Assembly (NCBI GenBank): GCA_033856535.1
Contig: JAWVEV010000212.1
Span: forward strand, 1 to 32,747
Direction: 5' to 3'
From: JAWVEV01 sp033856535
GTDB lineage: Bacteria; Actinomycetota; Thermoleophilia; Miltoncostaeales; Miltoncostaeaceae
DNA: 32,747 nt
Shown: positions 1 to 7,023 of the stretch, piece after piece
Layout of the letters: each line of letters opens with the position of its first letter
Numbering within the stretch: the stretch's first letter is position 1
Notes under the pieces: model-generated
Told to the model about the DNA's origin: nothing
The model's database searches: none
Seen by the model: only the letters and a program-made list of their open reading frames with translations
Position numbers and translations under genes: made by a program

Positions 1-459
1 GGAACCGCCCGGACCGCCGCGCTCCACCACGGCGGCCACGGCCCTCACGAGCCAGGAGTTGACGGAGAGGCCCGAGCGCTCGGCGGCCTGCTCGACCCGG
101 GCCTTGAGCTGCTCGGGAAGGCGCAGGTTGATGCGGGCGTCGTTGCCCTCGCCGGCGTAGGCCTCGTCGGCGGCGGGCGGGGGATCGTCGTCGTCGCCCG
201 CGGCGCCGGACTCGGCCGGGGGCGGCGTGACGACGAACTCCGGGCCCTCGGCGCGCAGGCGGAGCTCGACCGACCCGGGAGCAAGCTCCCGGGTGATCTC
301 CTCCGCCGCGGCCGTGAGGGCCTCCAGCAGGGTGAGCCGGACCGCGGCGTCGAGCGACGCGGTGAGGCGGTCGGCGAGCGCGCGCGCCTCGTCGCCACCG
401 GCCGACGCGGCCACGGCGAGCTGCTCGCGCAGGGATTGGACGTGCCTGTTCAGTTCCAT
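1..459 (-). CDS. HicB-like ribbon-helix-helix regulator (3' end beyond window)
   Basis: At least 153 residues, with no stop before the window edge. Residues 1-65 form an amphipathic helical segment, followed by a short beta-like stretch and an acidic Asp/Pro-rich linker (about 88-110). A typical ribbon-helix-helix module comes next: DARINLRLPEQL is the DNA-contacting strand, then two helices ending SGLSVNSWLVRAVAAVVE. RHH proteins bind DNA as dimers and usually repress their own operon. In actinobacteria proteins of this layout are often annotated as HicB-family antitoxins, but no HicA-like toxin is visible here, so antitoxin function is unproven. ATG at 459 is the first usable start because an in-frame TAG lies just upstream. 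There is no Shine-Dalgarno sequence, and a -35/-10 pair sits so close to the ATG that a leaderless mRNA is likely. Confidence 0.75.
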   Translation of the reverse strand, partial: MELNRHVQSLREQLAVAASAGGDEARALADRLTASLDAAVRLTLLEALTAAAEEITRELAPGSVELRLRAEGPEFVVTPPPAESGAAGDDDDPPPAADEAYAGEGNDARINLRLPEQLKARVEQAAERSGLSVNSWLVRAVAAVVERGGPGGS

Positions 460-490
460 GAGGCCAGAATGACACCACTATGGCACCACT
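458..490 (-). repeat. Tandem 11-bp repeats, candidate RHH operator
   Basis: Read on the minus strand, AGTGGTGCCAT (490-480) and AGTGGTGTCAT (479-469) are near-identical and abut. A weaker third unit, TCTGGCCTCAT (468-458), ends in the start codon. The 11-bp period places the units on one face of the helix, as expected for dimers of an RHH protein binding side by side. They fill the -35/-10 spacer of the gene, so binding would block its own promoter. Similar TGRCRCCAC words recur at about 501-509 and 533-541. Confidence 0.5.
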
Positions 491-494
491 TCAA
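466..494 (-). promoter_or_regulatory. Promoter of the RHH gene
   Basis: On the minus strand TTGAAG (494-489) and CATTCT (471-466) are separated by 17 nt, the ideal sigma-70-type spacing. Only 6 nt separate the -10 element from the ATG, so transcription would begin at or next to the start codon. The spacer is occupied by the 11-bp repeats listed separately. Assignment rests on pattern only. Confidence 0.45.
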
Positions 495-588
495 GCCAGC
501 TGACGCCACCATCGGTGCGACGAGTGGCACCAGGCGATGATGGGCCGTCGTCCGGCATCGTCAAGGCGGCCGAGAGAGGAGTTGTCAC

Positions 589-1584
589 GTGTCCGCCACA
601 TCCCGCGCCGTTCGGTTCGCGACCTTCGGCGAGCCGTCGGATGTCCTCACCGTCGAGGCGGTACCGATCCCCGCCCCCGGGCCCGGCCGGGTGCTCCTGA
701 GGATGCGCGCGCGGCCGGTGAACCCGTCCGACCTCTCGCTGGTGCGCGGTCGCTACGGCGAGCTCCCGCCCCTTCCCGCCACGCCCGGACTCGAGGGCCT
801 CGGCGTCGTGGAGGCCCTCGGCGACGGCGTCGAGGGCGTGGCGATCGGCGCGCGGGTCGTGCCGCTGAGCGCCGCGCCCGGCACCTGGGCCGAGCACCTC
901 GTGGCGCCGGCCGCCGCGCTCGTCCCCGTGCCGGACGCCGTGCCCGACGAGGCGGCGGCGCAGCTCGTGGTCAACCCGCTGACCGCCTGGGTGCTGATCG
1001 AGGAGGAGCTCGCCGTGCGGCCCGGCGAGTGGCTGCTCCAGAACGCGGCGGGGTCGACCCTCGGGCGCGTGGTGCTCCAGCTCGCGCGCGCCCGCGGCTT
1101 CCGCACGATCAACGTGGTCCGCCGCCCGGACCAGGAGGAGGAGCTGCTCGCGCTCGGCGCCGACGAGGTGCTGGTCGAGGGGCGCGATGACATCGCCGCT
1201 CGGGTGCGCGAGATCACGGGAGGGGAGGGCGCGGCCAAGGCCATCGACGCGGTCGCGGGCGCGGGCGGCGCGCGGCTGGCGGACGCGCTCGCGCCCCGCG
1301 GAACACTGGTCACGTACGGGCGCCTGGCACAGCGGCCGCTGGAGCTCGACACGGGCCGCCAGATCTTCGGCGGAACGACCGTCCGGGGGTTCTGGCTGGT
1401 GCGCTGGTTTCGCGAGACGCCGCCGGCGGAGGTCCGCGCGGCCATCGACGAGGTGCTCGGGCTGATGGCGGATGGGTCCGTCGACCCCCCGGTGGAGGCG
1501 CGCTACGACCTCGACGAGGTCCGGGAGGCCGCCATCCACGCCGAGCGCCCTGGGCGCTCCGGAAAGGTGATGCTCGTCGGCTGA
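589..1584 (+). CDS. Zinc-independent MDR oxidoreductase, 2-enoyl thioester reductase-like
   Basis: 331 aa, medium-chain dehydrogenase/reductase superfamily. An N-terminal GroES-like domain (about 1-125, with the NPSDL motif) is followed by a Rossmann domain whose nucleotide loop is QNAAGSTLGRVVLQLA, then TINVVRRPDQ, typical of NADPH-dependent enoyl-CoA/enoyl-ACP reductases and quinone oxidoreductases. The catalytic-zinc motif is absent (GLEGLG in place of GHE), so this is not a zinc alcohol dehydrogenase. The likely reaction is NADPH-dependent reduction of an enoyl thioester or quinone-like substrate in the cytoplasm; the exact substrate cannot be read from sequence. The GTG start has AGAGGAG about 9 nt upstream. 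The gene is monocistronic and ends in a strong hairpin. Confidence 0.85.
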   Translation: MSATSRAVRFATFGEPSDVLTVEAVPIPAPGPGRVLLRMRARPVNPSDLSLVRGRYGELPPLPATPGLEGLGVVEALGDGVEGVAIGARVVPLSAAPGTWAEHLVAPAAALVPVPDAVPDEAAAQLVVNPLTAWVLIEEELAVRPGEWLLQNAAGSTLGRVVLQLARARGFRTINVVRRPDQEEELLALGADEVLVEGRDDIAARVREITGGEGAAKAIDAVAGAGGARLADALAPRGTLVTYGRLAQRPLELDTGRQIFGGTTVRGFWLVRWFRETPPAEVRAAIDEVLGLMADGSVDPPVEARYDLDEVREAAIHAERPGRSGKVMLVG

Positions 1585-1586
1585 CC

Positions 1587-1614
1587 CCGGCGTCCCCGGG
1601 GGTCAGGACGCCGG
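1587..1614. terminator. Hairpin after the MDR gene
   Basis: CCGGCGTCC (1587-1595) pairs perfectly with GGACGCCGG (1606-1614) around a 10-nt loop, 2 nt after the stop codon. There is no T-tract, as is common for hairpin terminators in GC-rich actinobacteria. Confidence 0.5.
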
Positions 1615-1701
1615 CGCGCCGCGCGGCGTCAGTACCCCCTGCTCGGCGAGGGCGTACTGCAGGCGGACGAAGGCGGGCGCGTCGAGGCGGATGTGCGCGC
1701 C
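1603..1701 (-). pseudogene. Possible 32-codon gene remnant
   Basis: The minus strand encodes a protein-like tail, GAHIRLDAPAFVRLQYALAE followed by QGVLTPRGAPAS and a stop, preceded immediately by an in-frame TAG and with no start codon. The composition looks more like a real protein than most shadow frames here, so it may be the 3' end of a decayed gene. The family is not recognised. It overlaps the terminator hairpin, and chance is a serious alternative. Confidence 0.2.
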
Positions 1702-1749
1702 CTATGCCGGTCGGCCCCCGGGGAGCGATCCGGGCGCCCTCGGGAGCGC

Positions 1750-1755
1750 TACCAT
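1750..1755 (+). promoter_or_regulatory. Candidate -10 element upstream of the STAS gene
   Basis: TACCAT lies in the otherwise featureless 1702-1861 interval and matches the TAnnnT boxes seen before other genes in this window. No convincing -35 element was found. Confidence 0.25.
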
Positions 1756-1861
1756 CGCCGGACAACGCTCGATCGGGACCCTCGCCTCGCGCGACGATCC
1801 CGCGGCGCAAGCTGGCCCGCCTCTCGATGCGCATCACGGCCAGCGGAAATGGAGACCGGCA

Positions 1862-2200
1862 ATGGTCCCCCCGCACGACGTGGGGCCGGTCCTCGGCGCG
1901 CCGCCACACCTGTCGGCGCACATCACGCGCGACGGGGATGCGTCGGTGGTCCGCCTTCGCGGAGCGCTGTCGGGACCGGGCGTGCCCCTGCTGGAGTCCG
2001 TCCTCCAGCGCCTCGAGAAGCGGGGCGTCGCCCGCCTGATCGTCGACGTCCGCGACACCTCGGCCATCGACCCCCTCGGGGCCGCGATGCTGCACCGGGC
2101 CGCGCAGCGCATGCTCGAGGCCGGACGGTCCATGACGGTGCTTCGGAGCGATGGCGCGCAGGAGTGCGCTCCCGCGTCCGGCGTTCCGGCCGACCGATGA
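1862..2200 (+). CDS. STAS-domain protein, anti-sigma factor antagonist-like
   Basis: 112 aa, almost entirely one STAS domain (about 16-98): a beta strand SVVRLRGAL, a helix LESVLQRLEKRG, then LIVDVRDTSAIDPLGAAMLHR and a final helix/strand. SpoIIAA/RsbV-type antagonists are phosphorylated on a Ser just after the Asp of this last motif. Here the equivalent residue is Pro71 (IDPLG instead of IDSSG), so the standard phosphoswitch is missing. The ATG at 1862 is preferred over an upstream in-frame ATG at 1691 because GGAGA lies 6-7 nt before it and the upstream extension has no domain-like character. No adjacent anti-sigma kinase; the SpoIIE phosphatase at 27432 is a distant possible partner. Confidence 0.65.
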   Translation: MVPPHDVGPVLGAPPHLSAHITRDGDASVVRLRGALSGPGVPLLESVLQRLEKRGVARLIVDVRDTSAIDPLGAAMLHRAAQRMLEAGRSMTVLRSDGAQECAPASGVPADR

Positions 2201-2295
2201 ACGACCCCGACGGGCCCTTGGGCGCACCGGAGCGCACCGCGGGCCCTGAGCCAGCCTGAAGGGCCGCCTCCCGCTGTGACGGGGCGCGACTGGAG

Positions 2296-2301
2296 TACCC
2301 T
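2296..2301 (+). promoter_or_regulatory. Candidate -10 element upstream of the desaturase
   Basis: TACCCT, in the 183-nt gap between the STAS and desaturase genes. It matches the local TAnnnT pattern; no clear -35 element. Confidence 0.25.
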
Positions 2302-2383
2302 TCGGTCGCGCCTGCGGCTGAGCCGGCGCGCCTCGTTGCCCCAGACCCCGGCAGCGCCACCACCCGACGGCCTGAGGGTTCCG

Positions 2384-3496
2384 ATGACGACGAGCGAGCC
2401 TGCCGCGACCGCCCCCGCGCGGGTCGACTTCCAGGGCGGAGGGGCGTTCTACGCCGAGCTCCGCGAGCGGGTGCACCATCTGCTCGCCGATCCGGCGCGC
2501 GCGCGACGGGCGCAGCGGGCCATCTACGCCAAGAGCATCGTGATGGTCGTCTGGGCCATCGGCTCGTGGATCGCGCTGGTCCTGGTGGCGCAGACCTGGT
2601 GGCAGGCGGGGGCCGCGGCGGTCTCGCTCGGCCTCGGGCTGGCGGGCGTCGGCTTCAACATCACCCACGACGCGAACCACGGGAGCTACTCGCCCCACCG
2701 GCGCCTGAACCGCGCGCTGTCGTGGACCATGGACCTGATCGGCGCCAGCTCGTACGTCTGGCGGATCAAGCACAACGTCGTCCACCACACCTACACGAAC
2801 ATCGCGGGCGCGGACGCGGACATCGACTCGATGCCGTTCGCCCGGTTCGCGCCGGAGCAGCCGCGCCGGATCCTGCACCGGTTCCAGCACTTCTACGTCT
2901 GGGGGCTTTACGGCCTCTTCGCGATCAAATGGCACACGACCGGCGACATCGGGTACCTCTGGGCGGGGTCCATCGGGAAGACGCCGCTCCGCCGGCCGCG
3001 GGGTCGCGACCTCCTCGGCTTCTGCGCGGGGAAGGCGCTCTTCGCGGCCTGGACCGTGGTTGTCCCGCTGCTGCTGCACCCGGCCTGGCAGGTGGCGGTC
3101 GCCTTCGGCGCCGTGTCGTTCGTGATGGCGGTGACCCTCGCCGTGACCTTCCAGCTCGCCCACTGCCTCGAGGAGGCGGACTTCCCCAGCGCCGGGCGGC
3201 TGGCCGCGGGCGGGCGCACGGAGTGGGCGCGCCACCAGGTGGAGACCACCGTCGACTTCGCCCCGCGCAACCGCGTGCTGACCTGGTACCTCGGCGGCCT
3301 GAACTTCCAGATCGAGCACCACCTCTTCTCCCGGGTGGTCCACACCCAGTACCCGGCGCTGGCGGCCGTCGTTCAGGAGGTCTGCGAGCGCCACGGCGTG
3401 CGCTACCAGAACCACTCGACCGTCGGCGGGGCGCTCGCCTCCCACGCCCGCTGGCTCCGCCGGATGGGGCGGGAGCCGTCGCTGGCGACCCCGTGA
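2384..3496 (+). CDS. Membrane fatty acid desaturase (acyl-CoA/acyl-lipid type)
   Basis: 370 aa integral membrane di-iron desaturase. All three histidine clusters are present: HDANHG (95-100), HNVVHH (130-135) and QIEHH (309-313). The last, with Gln replacing the first His, is characteristic of the front-end/delta-6-like and linoleoyl-CoA desaturase branch. Hydrophobic pairs at about 52-92 and 230-275 hold the catalytic face at the membrane. The family inserts a cis double bond using O2 and electrons from a ferredoxin or cytochrome b5-type donor; no fused donor domain is present. ATG 2384 has GAGGG 7 nt upstream; a longer frame from 2276 has no RBS and a low-complexity extension. Regioselectivity cannot be told from sequence alone. 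Confidence 0.9.
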   Translation: MTTSEPAATAPARVDFQGGGAFYAELRERVHHLLADPARARRAQRAIYAKSIVMVVWAIGSWIALVLVAQTWWQAGAAAVSLGLGLAGVGFNITHDANHGSYSPHRRLNRALSWTMDLIGASSYVWRIKHNVVHHTYTNIAGADADIDSMPFARFAPEQPRRILHRFQHFYVWGLYGLFAIKWHTTGDIGYLWAGSIGKTPLRRPRGRDLLGFCAGKALFAAWTVVVPLLLHPAWQVAVAFGAVSFVMAVTLAVTFQLAHCLEEADFPSAGRLAAGGRTEWARHQVETTVDFAPRNRVLTWYLGGLNFQIEHHLFSRVVHTQYPALAAVVQEVCERHGVRYQNHSTVGGALASHARWLRRMGREPSLATP

Positions 3497-3526
3497 CCGC
3501 GTGTTCGCCCCGGGCGCCCCGCGTGG

Positions 3527-3532
3527 TACGAG
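3527..3532 (+). promoter_or_regulatory. Candidate -10 element before the F420/NADP oxidoreductase
   Basis: TACGAG lies 31 nt before the ATG at 3564 in the short gap after the desaturase. Weak evidence; read-through from the desaturase is also possible. Confidence 0.2.
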
Positions 3533-3563
3533 TGGCTCCGACGGTGGCCGAGAGGGGATCGCA

Positions 3564-4217
3564 ATGAGGATCGCGGTGCTGGGGACGGGAGTGGTCGGGA
3601 GGACGTTGGGCTCGAGGCTCGTTGAGCTGGGGCACCAGGTGAGACTGGGGTCGCGGTCGGCCGGGAACGCGAGCGCGGCCGAGTGGGCCGCGGCGGACGG
3701 CGCGGAGGCGAGCGCCGGCGACTTCGCCGACGCGGCGGCCTTCGGCGAGGTGGTCCTCAACTGCACGTCGGGCACGGCGTCCCTCGAGGCGCTCGAGGCC
3801 GCCGGCGCGGCCAACCTCGCCGGGAAGCTCCTCATCGACGTGGCGAACCCGCTCGACTTCTCCCAGGGGTTCCCGCCCACGCTCACGGTCTGCAACACCG
3901 ACAGCCTGGGGGAGCAGATCCAGCGCGCGTTCCCCGAGGCGCGCGTGGTGAAGGCGCTCAACACGATCAACTGCGCCGTGATGGTCGACCCGGACCGCGT
4001 CCCCGGGGACCACGTCCTTTTCATGTGCGGCGATGACCTGGACGCCAAGCGGGAGACGCTGTCGCTGCTCGGCGAGCTCGGCTGGCCGGCGGAGCGCGTC
4101 GTGGACCTGGGCGACATCGGCGGGGCGCGCGGGATGGAGATGTACCTCCCGCTTTGGCTGCGGATCATGGTCGGCCGCGGGAACGCCGACTTCAACGTCC
4201 GGCTCGCGCACGGCTGA
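3564..4217 (+). CDS. F420-dependent NADP oxidoreductase-like protein
   Basis: 217 aa. The N-terminus is a Rossmann fold with the loop GTGVVG (7-12) and, at the end of the second strand, SRS, which favours NADP over NAD. The rest matches the NADP oxidoreductase coenzyme F420-dependent family (Fno/NPr-like): VVLNCTSG, DVANPLDF and KALNTINC are recognisable blocks. Classical Fno transfers hydride between F420H2 and NADP+, but many actinobacterial members of this family have unknown substrates, so F420 use is not proven. The ATG at 3564 follows GAGAGGGGATC; the longer frame from 3501 is not needed. The stop codon overlaps the start region of the damaged VOC gene downstream as CTGA, suggesting former translational coupling. 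Confidence 0.8.
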   Translation: MRIAVLGTGVVGRTLGSRLVELGHQVRLGSRSAGNASAAEWAAADGAEASAGDFADAAAFGEVVLNCTSGTASLEALEAAGAANLAGKLLIDVANPLDFSQGFPPTLTVCNTDSLGEQIQRAFPEARVVKALNTINCAVMVDPDRVPGDHVLFMCGDDLDAKRETLSLLGELGWPAERVVDLGDIGGARGMEMYLPLWLRIMVGRGNADFNVRLAHG

Positions 4218-4599
4218 CGGCCGAGAACGAGACCGTCAACGTCCGCGACATCGTCGACGACGCCGAGGCCGCGATCGCGTTCTATCGGGATGACCTGGGC
4301 TTTGAGCTCGTGATGCACCCGGCGCCGACCTTCGCCATCCTGGCGCGGGGGCCGCTGCGGCTGCTCCTCAGCGTCCCGAGCGACCGTGGGGGCGGGGGGC
4401 AGGCCATGCCGGACGGGCGCCGTCCCGAGCCTGGCGGCGGGAACCGCATCTCGCTCCAGACCGACGACCTGGCCGGGGCGGTCGACCGGCTGCGCGCCGC
4501 CGCCGTCCGGTTTCGCGGCGAGATCGTCCACGGCGTGGCGACCAGGTCCTGATCGAGGACCCCGCGGCCAACCCGGTGGAGCTCTTCCAGCCGCACTGA
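4214..4599 (+). pseudogene. Frameshifted VOC (glyoxalase/bleomycin resistance) protein gene
   Basis: The frame from 4214 encodes a typical vicinal-oxygen-chelate fold: VNVRDIVDDAEAAIAFYRDD, then RLLLSVPS, then NRISLQTDDLAGAVDRLRAA. It ends early at ATRS (stop near 4552). The expected family C-terminus, DQVLIEDPAANPVELFQPH, continues in the +1-shifted frame to a stop at 4597-4599. One base missing near 4537-4545 explains this. The start is also odd: no ATG or GTG is available, only CTG at 4214, which overlaps the previous stop as CTGA where ATGA or GTGA would be usual. Either the gene is decaying, or there is a sequencing error plus a rare CTG start. VOC proteins bind a metal and act on small electrophiles or antibiotics; the substrate is unknown. 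Confidence 0.7.
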
Positions 4600-4620
4600 G
4601 GCCGTGCGCGGCCGCCGGTC

Positions 4621-5484
4621 CTATGGCGTCTGGGGCAGCCTCGCGGAGCCGCGTGGCGCCGGCCGCGCCGACGGCGGCGGGACCATCGGGCCGATGTCCC
4701 CGTCGGGCGCCTCGTCGAGGTCGACGATCACGGGCGCGTGGTCGCTCGGCCCGGGGCCCTTGCGCGCCTGCCGGTCGACCCAGGCCGCCCGGACCCGGTC
4801 GGCCACCGATCCGGACGCCAGGACCAGGTCGATCCGCATGCCCAGGTCCTTGTGGAACATGCCGGCGCGGTAGTCCCAGTAGGTGAAGACCCGCTCGTCG
4901 GGCCAGCGCTCGCGGACCACGTCGCGAAAGCCGAGCTCCGCCAACGCGGCGAGGGCGGCGCGCTCCGGCGGCGTGACATGGGTGTGACCGGCGTAGGCCG
5001 CCGGGTCGAACACGTCGGCGTCGGCGGGCGCCACGTTCATGTCGCCGCAGACGACGGCGGCCTCCGGCCGGGCCGCGACCGCCTCGCGCAGCGCCTCCAG
5101 CCAGGCCAGCTTCGCGACGTAGTGCTCCGAGTCCGGCACCCGCCCGTTGGGGACGTAGACCGAGGTCACGCGGACGCCGCCGCAGGTCGCGGCGACCAGG
5201 CGCGCCTCCGCGGCGATGCTCGCGGGCGCGCCGGGCAGCCCCCGGACGACGTCCTCGAGCCCGACGCGGGAGAGGAGCGCCACGCCGTTCCACTGGCCCT
5301 GCCCGTGCGCCGCGACCTCGTAGCCGCGGCCGCGCAGCTCGTCCCCGAGCAGCTCCTCGAAGGCCGCGTCGGCGAGCTTGGTCTCCTGGAGGCAGACGAC
5401 GTCCGGCCGGCGCTCGTCGAGCCAGGGCAGCAGCCGCGGGATCCGCTGCTTGGCGGAGTTGACGTTCCAGGTGGCGATCCTCAT
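4621..5484 (-). CDS. xthA: Exodeoxyribonuclease III (AP endonuclease)
   Basis: 287 aa endonuclease/exonuclease/phosphatase-fold protein that cleaves DNA 5' to abasic sites and trims 3' ends in base excision repair. Visible motifs: start MRIATWNVNS with the metal-proximal Asn, LQETKL with metal-binding Glu34, GDMNVAP (catalytic Asp/Asn), TYWDYRAGMF, MRIDLVLAS, and the terminal SDHAPVIVD with the catalytic Asp-His. Length fits, with about 25 extra Pro/Arg-rich residues at the C-terminus beyond the core fold. Its ATG overlaps the stop codon of the upstream gene (TGATG), so the two are probably translated from one mRNA. It is convergent with the broken VOC gene. Confidence 0.93.
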   Translation of the reverse strand: MRIATWNVNSAKQRIPRLLPWLDERRPDVVCLQETKLADAAFEELLGDELRGRGYEVAAHGQGQWNGVALLSRVGLEDVVRGLPGAPASIAAEARLVAATCGGVRVTSVYVPNGRVPDSEHYVAKLAWLEALREAVAARPEAAVVCGDMNVAPADADVFDPAAYAGHTHVTPPERAALAALAELGFRDVVRERWPDERVFTYWDYRAGMFHKDLGMRIDLVLASGSVADRVRAAWVDRQARKGPGPSDHAPVIVDLDEAPDGDIGPMVPPPSARPAPRGSARLPQTP

Positions 5485-6314
5485 CAGTCGTCCGGAGGCT
5501 CGGCGAGCAGCCCGAGCGCCGTGCGGAACGGCAGCCCGCGCGCGGCGGCGGCGACGTCGCCCCGGCCGGCGGCCCGGGCCAGCTCGCGGACATGGCGCAT
5601 GGCGTACAGGTACGGCGAGGACCCGAGGCTGATGCGCGTGACCCCGGCCGCGAACAGCTCCTCTGCCGTGGGCGTCCCCTCGGTCGGCCCGACGATGACG
5701 TTGACCGGCTTCGGCGCGACCGCGGCGACGATGGCCCGGATCGCGTCCATGTCGGGCGGGTACGGCGCGTAGAGCACGTCGGCCCCGGCCTCCGCGAAGG
5801 CCGTGAGGCGCCGGATCGTGTCGTCGAGGTCCGGCCGACCCTGGAGGAAGTTGTCCGTCCGGCCGGTGATGACGATCCGGCCCCGGCCGGCGGCGACGGC
5901 CGCCGCGACGCGGGCCACGGCGTCGTCGAAGTCGCGGATCGGCGTCGCGGGGTCGCCGCTGGTGTCCTCGATCCCGATGCCCGCCAGGCCCGCGTCGATG
6001 GCGGCCACGACGGTCGCGCCGACGTCCTCGGGCGTCGCGCCGTAGCCATCCTCGAAGTCGCCGTTCACCGGCAGCCCGCCGACCTCGCCGAGCAGGCGGG
6101 CGTGCTCGAGGTGCTGCTCGCGGCTCACCTGGTGGCGGCCGTCGACGCGGCCGAGGGCGAAGGCGAGGGCCGCCGACGAGGTCCCGATTGCCGGGAAGCC
6201 CGCGTCGGCGAAGATCCGCGCCGAGAGCCCGTCCCAGGCGTTCGGCATCACGAAGCCCTCGCCGTCGTGCAGCGCCCGGAAGCGCTCGGCGAGCTCGGGC
6301 TGCGACGCGCTCAT
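5484..6314 (-). CDS. Isocitrate lyase/PEP mutase superfamily protein
   Basis: 276 aa TIM-barrel protein of the PEP mutase/isocitrate lyase superfamily. Recognisable blocks: MPNAWDGLSARIFADAGFPA, LPVNGDFEDGYG (metal-binding acidic cluster), GIGIEDTSG, VITGRTDNFL and VIVGPTEGTP. The family makes or breaks C-C or P-C bonds of alpha-oxoacids. This subgroup lacks the KKCGH catalytic Cys loop of true isocitrate and methylisocitrate lyases, so its substrate is open; oxaloacetate hydrolase- or phosphonopyruvate-type chemistry is possible. ATG 6314 (GGTGAG 9 nt upstream) is chosen over an in-frame ATG at 6335 that has no RBS. Coupled to xthA by a one-base overlap, and divergent from the DedA gene. Confidence 0.8.
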   Translation of the reverse strand: MSASQPELAERFRALHDGEGFVMPNAWDGLSARIFADAGFPAIGTSSAALAFALGRVDGRHQVSREQHLEHARLLGEVGGLPVNGDFEDGYGATPEDVGATVVAAIDAGLAGIGIEDTSGDPATPIRDFDDAVARVAAAVAAGRGRIVITGRTDNFLQGRPDLDDTIRRLTAFAEAGADVLYAPYPPDMDAIRAIVAAVAPKPVNVIVGPTEGTPTAEELFAAGVTRISLGSSPYLYAMRHVRELARAAGRGDVAAAARGLPFRTALGLLAEPPDD

Positions 6315-6392
6315 CCGGCTCTCACCCACGGTCATGAGGCTATCGCCGCCGGATGACAGACTGCCGACCGTTCGCTCCCCCGCCGGAGGCCC

Positions 6393-7013
6393 GTGCCGGA
6401 CATCACCGCACCGCTGGTCAACTTCGCGACCGACCAGGTCGGCGCGTACGGCGTGCTCGCGGTGTTCCTGCTGATGATCCTCGAGAGCGCCTGCATCCCG
6501 GTGCCGAGCGAGGCGATCATGCTCTACGGCGGGTTCCTGGTCGCCCGGGGCGACGAGAGCCTCCTCTGGATGGTCGCCGCGGGCGTCGCCGGCAACGTGA
6601 TCGGCTCGTGGATCGCCTACTGGGTGGGCCGCGAGAAGGGCCGCGAGTGGGTGCTGCGCTGGCACTGGCTCCACATCACGCCCAAGCGCCTCGACGCCGC
6701 CGACCGCTGGTTCGCGCGCTACGGCGACCGGGCGGTGCTGATCTCGCGGTGCCTGCCGATCATCCGCACCTTCATCTCCCTGCCCGCCGGGATCGCCCGG
6801 ATGTCGTTCCGGCGGTTCACCCTGCTCACGCTGGTCGGGTGCATCCCATGGGTGCTGCTGCTCGCCCTCGCCGGCCGTGCGGTGGGCGAGAACTGGGAGG
6901 AGCTGCAGCACAACCTGCACTACGTCGACTACGCCCTGGTGCTCGCCATCCTGGGCGGCATCGCGTGGCTCGTGGTGCGCCAGCGCCGCCGGCGGGTGGC
7001 GCGAGCCACCTGA
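6393..7013 (+). CDS. DedA family (VTT domain) membrane protein
   Basis: 206 aa polytopic membrane protein. An N-terminal hydrophobic segment ends in the family motif FLLMILESACIPVPSEAIML. Then come the conserved GNVIGSWIAYWVGREKGR, the RYGDRAVLISRCLPIIRTFI stretch with the essential Arg residues, PAGIARM, and two C-terminal helices with an Arg-rich tail. DedA proteins are implicated in undecaprenyl-phosphate or phospholipid flipping and membrane homeostasis. That fits the convergent neighbour uppP, which recycles undecaprenyl pyrophosphate. GTG start with GGAGG 3-4 nt upstream. Confidence 0.92.
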   Translation: MPDITAPLVNFATDQVGAYGVLAVFLLMILESACIPVPSEAIMLYGGFLVARGDESLLWMVAAGVAGNVIGSWIAYWVGREKGREWVLRWHWLHITPKRLDAADRWFARYGDRAVLISRCLPIIRTFISLPAGIARMSFRRFTLLTLVGCIPWVLLLALAGRAVGENWEELQHNLHYVDYALVLAILGGIAWLVVRQRRRRVARAT

Positions 7014-7023
7014 CCGCGGCGCC

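Noticed and set aside
1..459. Complete toxin-antitoxin module
   Set aside because: Only the RHH regulator is visible. No toxin-like gene is adjacent on the available side, and the other side is outside the window.
2276..2383. N-terminal extension of the desaturase
   Set aside because: No RBS, basic low-complexity sequence, and it includes the putative promoter; ATG 2384 with GAGGG fits better.
1310..6049. Minus-strand open frame of about 1579 codons
   Set aside because: It runs antisense or out of frame through well-supported genes (MDR, desaturase, exonuclease III) and its translation is low-complexity Arg/Pro/Ala. Long shadow frames are expected at this GC content.
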